Shown here piece by piece: positions 59,681 through 64,000 of a DNA stretch of 64,000 nt. A model generated the notes under the pieces. That model was not told the DNA's origin, did no database searches, and saw only the letters and a list, made by a program, of their open reading frames with translations. The DNA lies in assembly GCA_028279655.1 (NCBI GenBank), contig JANQNH010000006.1:1-64000 (forward strand), in the 5' to 3' direction. The stretch comes from Candidatus Nanoarchaeia archaeon (GTDB lineage Archaea > Nanobdellota > Nanobdellia > Woesearchaeales > JACPBV01). Both the position numbers and the translations under genes were made by a program. Each line of letters starts with the position of its first letter. The first letter of the stretch is position 1.

Positions 59681-60615
59681 AGTATGATACAATCATCATA
59701 GGCGGAGGGATATCCGCCATGGGTGCAGCTGTATATTGTGGTAGGTTCCAACTAAAGACCTTGGTAATAGGTGAAAAGGTAGGTGGCACAATAATCCTCA
59801 CAGATGACATTGCAAACTACCCTGGATTTAAGAAGATCTCTGGAATGGACCTATTCGACAACATAAAGGAACATGTAAAAGACTACAACGTAGAGATCAA
59901 AGAAAAAAAGGTAGAGAAAGTAGAGAAGTGCAGCAACTGCTTAAAGGTCTCTACAAAAGAAGAAACATTTGAAACAAAGACAATTATATTTGCAACAGGA
60001 ACAGAATGGAGAAAACTGAATGTCCCTGGAGAGAAGGGATTTGAGAACAAAGGAGTACATTACTGTGCTCTATGTGACGCTCCAGTCTACAAGGACAAGA
60101 CATTAGCAATAGTAGGCGGTTCTGATTCCGCAGCCAAGGAATCGCTGTTGCTTTCAAAATATGGGAAAAAGGTATACATAATCTACAGGAAGGAAAAGAT
60201 AAGGGCAGAACCCATCAACCTAAAAAAGGTAAATCAGGAAAAGAAAATTGAAGTCATCAATAATACAAATATTAAAGAGATTAAAGGAGACAAGATGGTT
60301 TCTTCAGTAATTCTAGACAGGCCATTCAAAGGATCAAAAGAACTGAAGCTGGATGCAGTATTCATTGCAATAGGCCACATCCCAACATCTGACCTGGCCA
60401 AGGATTTAAAGATATCCCTAGACGAAAAAGGCTACATCAAAACAGATGAAAACTCTGCAACAAACATAAAAGGGATATACGCATGTGGTGATGTAACAAA
60501 CAATAAGTTCAAGCAGGCAATAACAGGAGTAGCAGAGGGAGTCATAGCAGCCTACAACGTTTATGAACATATAAGCAAAGAGATGCCTGTCTGTGGTTGT
60601 AGTGAAGATAATTAA
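59677..60615 (+). CDS. trxB: Thioredoxin-disulfide reductase
   Basis: A 312-aa FAD enzyme: IIGGGISAMGAAVYCGRF (FAD), HYCALCDAP with Cys130/Cys133, LAIVGGSDSAAKESLLLSKY (pyridine nucleotide site), GIYACGDVTNNKFKQAITGV. Reduces the glutaredoxin-like protein encoded just upstream. The nucleotide loop lacks the classic HRRDxxRA; IIYRKEKIRAEPIN is in its place, so NADPH preference is uncertain. Confidence 0.94.
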   Translation: MKYDTIIIGGGISAMGAAVYCGRFQLKTLVIGEKVGGTIILTDDIANYPGFKKISGMDLFDNIKEHVKDYNVEIKEKKVEKVEKCSNCLKVSTKEETFETKTIIFATGTEWRKLNVPGEKGFENKGVHYCALCDAPVYKDKTLAIVGGSDSAAKESLLLSKYGKKVYIIYRKEKIRAEPINLKKVNQEKKIEVINNTNIKEIKGDKMVSSVILDRPFKGSKELKLDAVFIAIGHIPTSDLAKDLKISLDEKGYIKTDENSATNIKGIYACGDVTNNKFKQAITGVAEGVIAAYNVYEHISKEMPVCGCSEDN

Positions 60616-60644
60616 ACTCTGGTTCTATTTTGTTTATGTTTATT

Positions 60645-61619
60645 CTAATGGCTAATATCTTTAAAGGTATTTTCTAAATGAACTAATGCTTCATCAATAA
60701 GGCTTCTTTCCGCACAGGAATTTTCAACTAATAGCGAATAACCGCCAGCAAGCCACTTGTAAAGACTATGGCGGTGTTCTTTCCTAGGTAATGGACTTCC
60801 ATCTTCCAATCTTGCTTCTTTTCCTAATAAAAGAGCATACCTCCTTCCTTGATCTTTACTTTCTTCTTTACTATCATCTTTATTATCTAATGGTCTTTTT
60901 ACATAAAATCCACGATTATTACCCTTTCTAAAAGAAAACTCAACATAATTATCTTTCTCCCTGTACCAGACGGATTTTTCTCCATCCCTTGCAATCTCCA
61001 CCCCATCCTTCCAAATAGGATTTGAATCCGAAATTCCTAGATATGGATCAGGATAATTAATGTTTTCCTGAGAGATTACATCACCTAGACCAGTAGACAA
61101 TTCAATATTCTTATCAATCGTGTATCTTACAATTGTACTAGAAGGAACCATCCTAAATTTAGAATTAGGGAGCCTATAACCTTCGATATTATTTTTGTCA
61201 ACATACCTTATGGTCTGTTGCTGGGATTTCCATATCAAATCAGCCGCTTCCCCAGTAGTGTATAATCGTTCCCCAACATAGAGTCTTAACCCATCTCTGC
61301 CAACTAACCTGTCAATATTATAATCACTTGGATCAATCCCTACCACTTCAAAAAAGCGTAGGATTGACTGAAGCGGATAATCACTTTTCAAATCTTTCCA
61401 TTTGTTAACAACAAAATCAACAAGACCTGGAACATGGATCTTCCTATATTTACTATCAGGCACATTCCAGCATTTCAGTCCAGAACCTTCTGAATCACAA
61501 AGCCTGATAACATGTTGCTGTGAAAACTGCATTACATTAGCCACATCCCCTGTTGTTAGATCTTTCTTCTTTGCAGCACTATCTGCCAAATACTCAATAT
61601 CCTTAACCTCTACTACCAT
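60645..61619 (-). CDS. Protein with two excisionase-like HTH domains
   Basis: About 324 aa. Two related segments: LTTGDVANVMQFSQQHVIRL then VPDSKYRKIHVPGLVDFVVN, and YTTGEAADLIWKSQQQTIRY then LPNSKFRMVPSSTIVRYTID. Both resemble MerR/Xis-type HTH that read DNA. The C-terminal half is a basic, beta-rich region of unknown fold. I start at MVVEVKDIEYLAD (61619). Regulates an unknown target. Confidence 0.7.
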   Translation of the reverse strand: MVVEVKDIEYLADSAAKKKDLTTGDVANVMQFSQQHVIRLCDSEGSGLKCWNVPDSKYRKIHVPGLVDFVVNKWKDLKSDYPLQSILRFFEVVGIDPSDYNIDRLVGRDGLRLYVGERLYTTGEAADLIWKSQQQTIRYVDKNNIEGYRLPNSKFRMVPSSTIVRYTIDKNIELSTGLGDVISQENINYPDPYLGISDSNPIWKDGVEIARDGEKSVWYREKDNYVEFSFRKGNNRGFYVKRPLDNKDDSKEESKDQGRRYALLLGKEARLEDGSPLPRKEHRHSLYKWLAGGYSLLVENSCAERSLIDEALVHLENTFKDISH

Positions 61620-61744
61620 AATCCCCCATAAACGCAATTTAATTTATAAACTTTGCTAAAAAGACCACTCTAAAGTAGTTAATAAAACTTCAAAAAAGGA
61701 TTAAACATAAACTTTTTATAAAAAGATTCTACATTATAAATAAG

Positions 61745-62374
61745 ATGAATCTGCCTTTAACTATAGTCTCAATCAGCCTAATCCTATTAGCCGGATGCAC
61801 AATCCATAAGGAGGAAACAAAAATGAAAATCCCAGAAAATACAAAGACAGCAGTCTTTGCAGGCGGCTGCTTCTGGTGCATGGAAGCTGCCTTTGAAGAA
61901 AGAGAAGGGATATCAGAAGTAATATCAGGTTATACCTCAGGTCAAACACAGGATCCAACCTATGAAGAGGTATCTAGTGGGACCACAGGCCATGTAGAGG
62001 CAGTCCAGGTTATATACAACCCAGAAAAAATAACCTACAAAGAACTACTGGACATATTCTGGAGACAGATTGATCCAACAGACGCAGGAGGGCAATTTGC
62101 AGACAGAGGCCCTCAATACCAGACAGCTATCTTCTATAATAATGAAGAGGAAAGGAAACTAGCAGAGCAATCAAAAAAGGAGCTAGAAGAATCAGGAAAA
62201 TTCGATAAGCCGATAGTCACTAAGATACTGCCTGCTTCAGAATTCTTTATAGCAGAGGATTATCATCAGGATTACTATAAGAAGAGAACCCTCCGATATA
62301 GGGTATATGCACAGGGCTCTGGAAGGAAGAAATACATAAAAGAGACTTGGGGAGAAGGAGATGGGAAAGGATAA
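61745..62374 (+). CDS. msrA: Methionine sulfoxide reductase A, lipoprotein form
   Basis: A 209-aa protein with a lipobox signal ([13 protein letters not shown], Cys18) and the MsrA domain: [20 protein letters not shown] (catalytic Cys42), [52 protein letters not shown]. Repairs S-Met sulfoxide outside the membrane. An internal ATG (MKIPENTK) behind GGAGG could yield a cytosolic form. Confidence 0.93.
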   Translation: MNLPLTIVSISLILLAGCTIHKEETKMKIPENTKTAVFAGGCFWCMEAAFEEREGISEVISGYTSGQTQDPTYEEVSSGTTGHVEAVQVIYNPEKITYKELLDIFWRQIDPTDAGGQFADRGPQYQTAIFYNNEEERKLAEQSKKELEESGKFDKPIVTKILPASEFFIAEDYHQDYYKKRTLRYRVYAQGSGRKKYIKETWGEGDGKG

Positions 62375-62774
62375 AAAGAAACTTACTAGGATGCAGTACG
62401 AAGTTACACAAAAATGTAGTACTGAACCCCCTTTCAAGAATGAATACTGGAACAATAAAAGGGAGGGAATATATGTTGACATAGTCTCTGGTTCCCCGTT
62501 ATTCAGTTCAAAATCAAAATTTGATTCAGGAACTGGTTGGCCAAGCTTCACAGAGCCACTAGAAAAAAAGAATATAATCCAGAAAGAAGATAAAAGCCTG
62601 GGAATGAGCAGAACAGAGGTAAGGACCAAAGATTCTCATCTAGGTCACGTCTTCAATGATGGTCCAGGCCCAAATAAACTACGATACTGTATTAACTCCG
62701 CATCCTTAAGGTTCATCCCAAAAGATGATCTTGAGAAAGAAGGATATGGGAAATACAAAAAGATTTTTGAGTAG
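62361..62774 (+). CDS. msrB: Methionine sulfoxide reductase B
   Basis: A 137-aa R-Met sulfoxide reductase: [53 protein letters not shown] (catalytic Cys) and [14 protein letters not shown]. The CxxC zinc pairs of many MsrB are absent. It overlaps msrA by 14 nt. It has no signal, so it would be cytosolic unless made as a read-on product. Confidence 0.93.
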   Translation: MGKDKKKLTRMQYEVTQKCSTEPPFKNEYWNNKREGIYVDIVSGSPLFSSKSKFDSGTGWPSFTEPLEKKNIIQKEDKSLGMSRTEVRTKDSHLGHVFNDGPGPNKLRYCINSASLRFIPKDDLEKEGYGKYKKIFE

Positions 62775-62835
62775 ATAGAAACAATTCTATTGTCAAATCA
62801 CACAATTTAAATACCACAACATCCAAAAATCTATT

Positions 62836-64000
62836 ATGGATGAGCATAAAATACCTCTGCAGGAATTATTCAAAAAGCTGGATTCTTCTGAACAAGGTTT
62901 GACCAGGGAGCAGGTAGAACAAGAGGCTGATAAATACGGCCTTAATATACTTCAGACTAAGAAGAGCATCCCGGTAATATTCAAATTTCTGAAGCAATTC
63001 ACCAATTTCTTCGCCCTTCTCCTTATAGCAGGCTCCATTCTGTCCTTTATTGCAGAATACCTTGCTCCAGGGGAAGGCTACATCTACATCGGGATAGCCC
63101 TTGCAGGCGTTGTCTTACTGAACGCAATCTTCACCTTCATCCAACAGTACCAGTCAGAGAAGATCATGGAAACATTCAAGAAAATGCTTCCAGAGAAGTC
63201 AGAGGTCCTTAGGGACAACAAGCTCCAGACCATAGATGCAGAGGAGATTATCCCAGGGGACATAGTATTTCTTGCAGAAGGAGACAAAGTGCCTGCTGAT
63301 GGAAGACTTATAGATCAGCACGGGATGAAGGTAGATAACGCTTCTCTTACCGGAGAGTCAGAGCCTCAGCTGAGAAAACTTGTCTGCACACACAATAACA
63401 TACTGGAAAGCAGGAATATGGTATTCTCAGGGACAATGGTGCAGTCTGGGAACGGTAAGGCCCTTGTATATGCAACAGGGATGACAACCCAGATAGGAAA
63501 GATAGCAACCCTCACAAAAGACACAAAATCAACTCAAACACCCTTGAACAAGGAACTGCATCATTTTATTAGGATAATCTCTACCATAGCAATAATTCTA
63601 GGTATAATATTCTTTGGTATGAGCTTCCTGCTAGGCAATAGGCTTATGGGAAGCATGATCTTTGCAATAGGCATAATAGTGGCAAACGTACCCGAAGGAC
63701 TGCTCCCAACAGTTACTCTGTGCCTTAGCATAGCCTCTAAACGCATGGCAAAGAGAAACGCCCTAGTTAAAAACCTGGAATCAGTAGAAACCCTGGGATC
63801 AACAACAGTGATCTGCACAGATAAGACAGGAACAATAACCCTGAACAAGATGGAGACCAATACTCTCTTTATTAATCTTGAAGAAAGAAGCGTATTTGAA
63901 AGAGACCTGAAAAAGATTAAGGGATTGCAGCAAATAACAAAGGCAATGGTCTTGTGCAACAACTCAAAATTTAACGCAAACAATAAAAGATATACAGGTG
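62836..64000 (+). CDS. P-type ATPase, Na/K- or Ca-type (3' end beyond window)
   Basis: The first 388 codons: N-terminal cation ATPase domain, actuator loop with DNASLTGESEPQLRK, membrane helix 4 IIVANVPEGLLPTVTLCL and the phosphorylation motif ICTDKTGTIT. The NVPEGLLPTVTLCL helix is most like the type II Na+,K+/Ca2+ pumps. Catalytic Asp and TGES are intact. A TTTAAATAC box upstream supports a start near ATG 62836. Confidence 0.93.
   Translation, partial: MDEHKIPLQELFKKLDSSEQGLTREQVEQEADKYGLNILQTKKSIPVIFKFLKQFTNFFALLLIAGSILSFIAEYLAPGEGYIYIGIALAGVVLLNAIFTFIQQYQSEKIMETFKKMLPEKSEVLRDNKLQTIDAEEIIPGDIVFLAEGDKVPADGRLIDQHGMKVDNASLTGESEPQLRKLVCTHNNILESRNMVFSGTMVQSGNGKALVYATGMTTQIGKIATLTKDTKSTQTPLNKELHHFIRIISTIAIILGIIFFGMSFLLGNRLMGSMIFAIGIIVANVPEGLLPTVTLCLSIASKRMAKRNALVKNLESVETLGSTTVICTDKTGTITLNKMETNTLFINLEERSVFERDLKKIKGLQQITKAMVLCNNSKFNANNKRYTG

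Overview
The window is archaeal chromosomal DNA, most likely from a DPANN-type archaeon of the Woesearchaeota/Pacearchaeota kind. That placement is inferred from content, not tested. Evidence for Archaea: TATA boxes of the TTTATATA type about 25 nt before start codons (leaderless genes), TrmB, Lrp and DUF134 regulators, archaeal ValS, a four-subunit group 3b type NiFe hydrogenase, and a giant secreted protein preceded by a small HTH gene. Another set of genes uses strong Shine-Dalgarno sequences (GGAGGTGA), so both initiation modes occur.

Layout. 1-12224 (minus): one uninterrupted frame of more than 4,070 codons, a giant cell-surface protein running off the left edge, translationally coupled to a 176-aa HTH gene. 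12.9-19.7 kb: valS, cysS, an unknown gene, a TrmB regulator, cysE, tRNA-Cys and bioY. 20.0-26.9 kb: hydrogenase locus (maturation protease, hydBGDA, hypA, hypC, a HypC-like protein) with a DMT transporter between. 27.1-33.0 kb: thiamine genes thiM, thiE, thiC, thiL and a second DMT transporter. 33.1-37.8 kb: extracytoplasmic thiol-redox proteins and a bacterial-type lgt. 38.2-41.0 kb: toxin-antitoxin pair, YhhQ/VUT transporter, and a membrane protein/winged-helix pair. 41.0-41.6 kb: no protein gene, but a candidate structured RNA, a cloverleaf repeat and a metalloregulator operator. 41.6-44.7 kb: dtxR-feoA-feoA-feoB plus a small Cys-rich protein. 44.8-50.2 kb: DUF134 regulator, HDAC-like deacetylase, Lrp, ADP-forming acyl-CoA synthetase fused to GNAT, and a CARF-like regulator. 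50.4-62.8 kb: a dense redox island (rubrerythrin, superoxide reductase, rubredoxins, cytochrome b5 lipoprotein, FTR-type thiol reductase, TlpA-like lipoprotein, CcdA, molybdopterin lipoprotein, glutaredoxin, TrxB, MsrA, MsrB) mixed with very small Cys-rich genes. 62.8-64 kb: start of a P-type ATPase.

How it fits together: the organism looks like an anaerobe that makes or consumes H2 in the cytosol, makes or salvages thiamine, imports biotin and iron, and spends much coding capacity on O2/peroxide defence and thiol chemistry outside the membrane. Four exported proteins carry a lipobox and the window encodes Lgt, so bacterial-style lipoproteins are likely.

Most unusual: (1) a repeat family at 19.8, 28.8 and 41.4 kb whose core sequence is conserved while its stems change but stay self-complementary; (2) a three-stem candidate ncRNA at 41.1-41.3 kb with promoter and terminator; (3) two micro-ORFs, MGDGDCC and MCGGCC, each behind a perfect Shine-Dalgarno sequence; (4) a LamG domain in the giant protein split by an inserted module.
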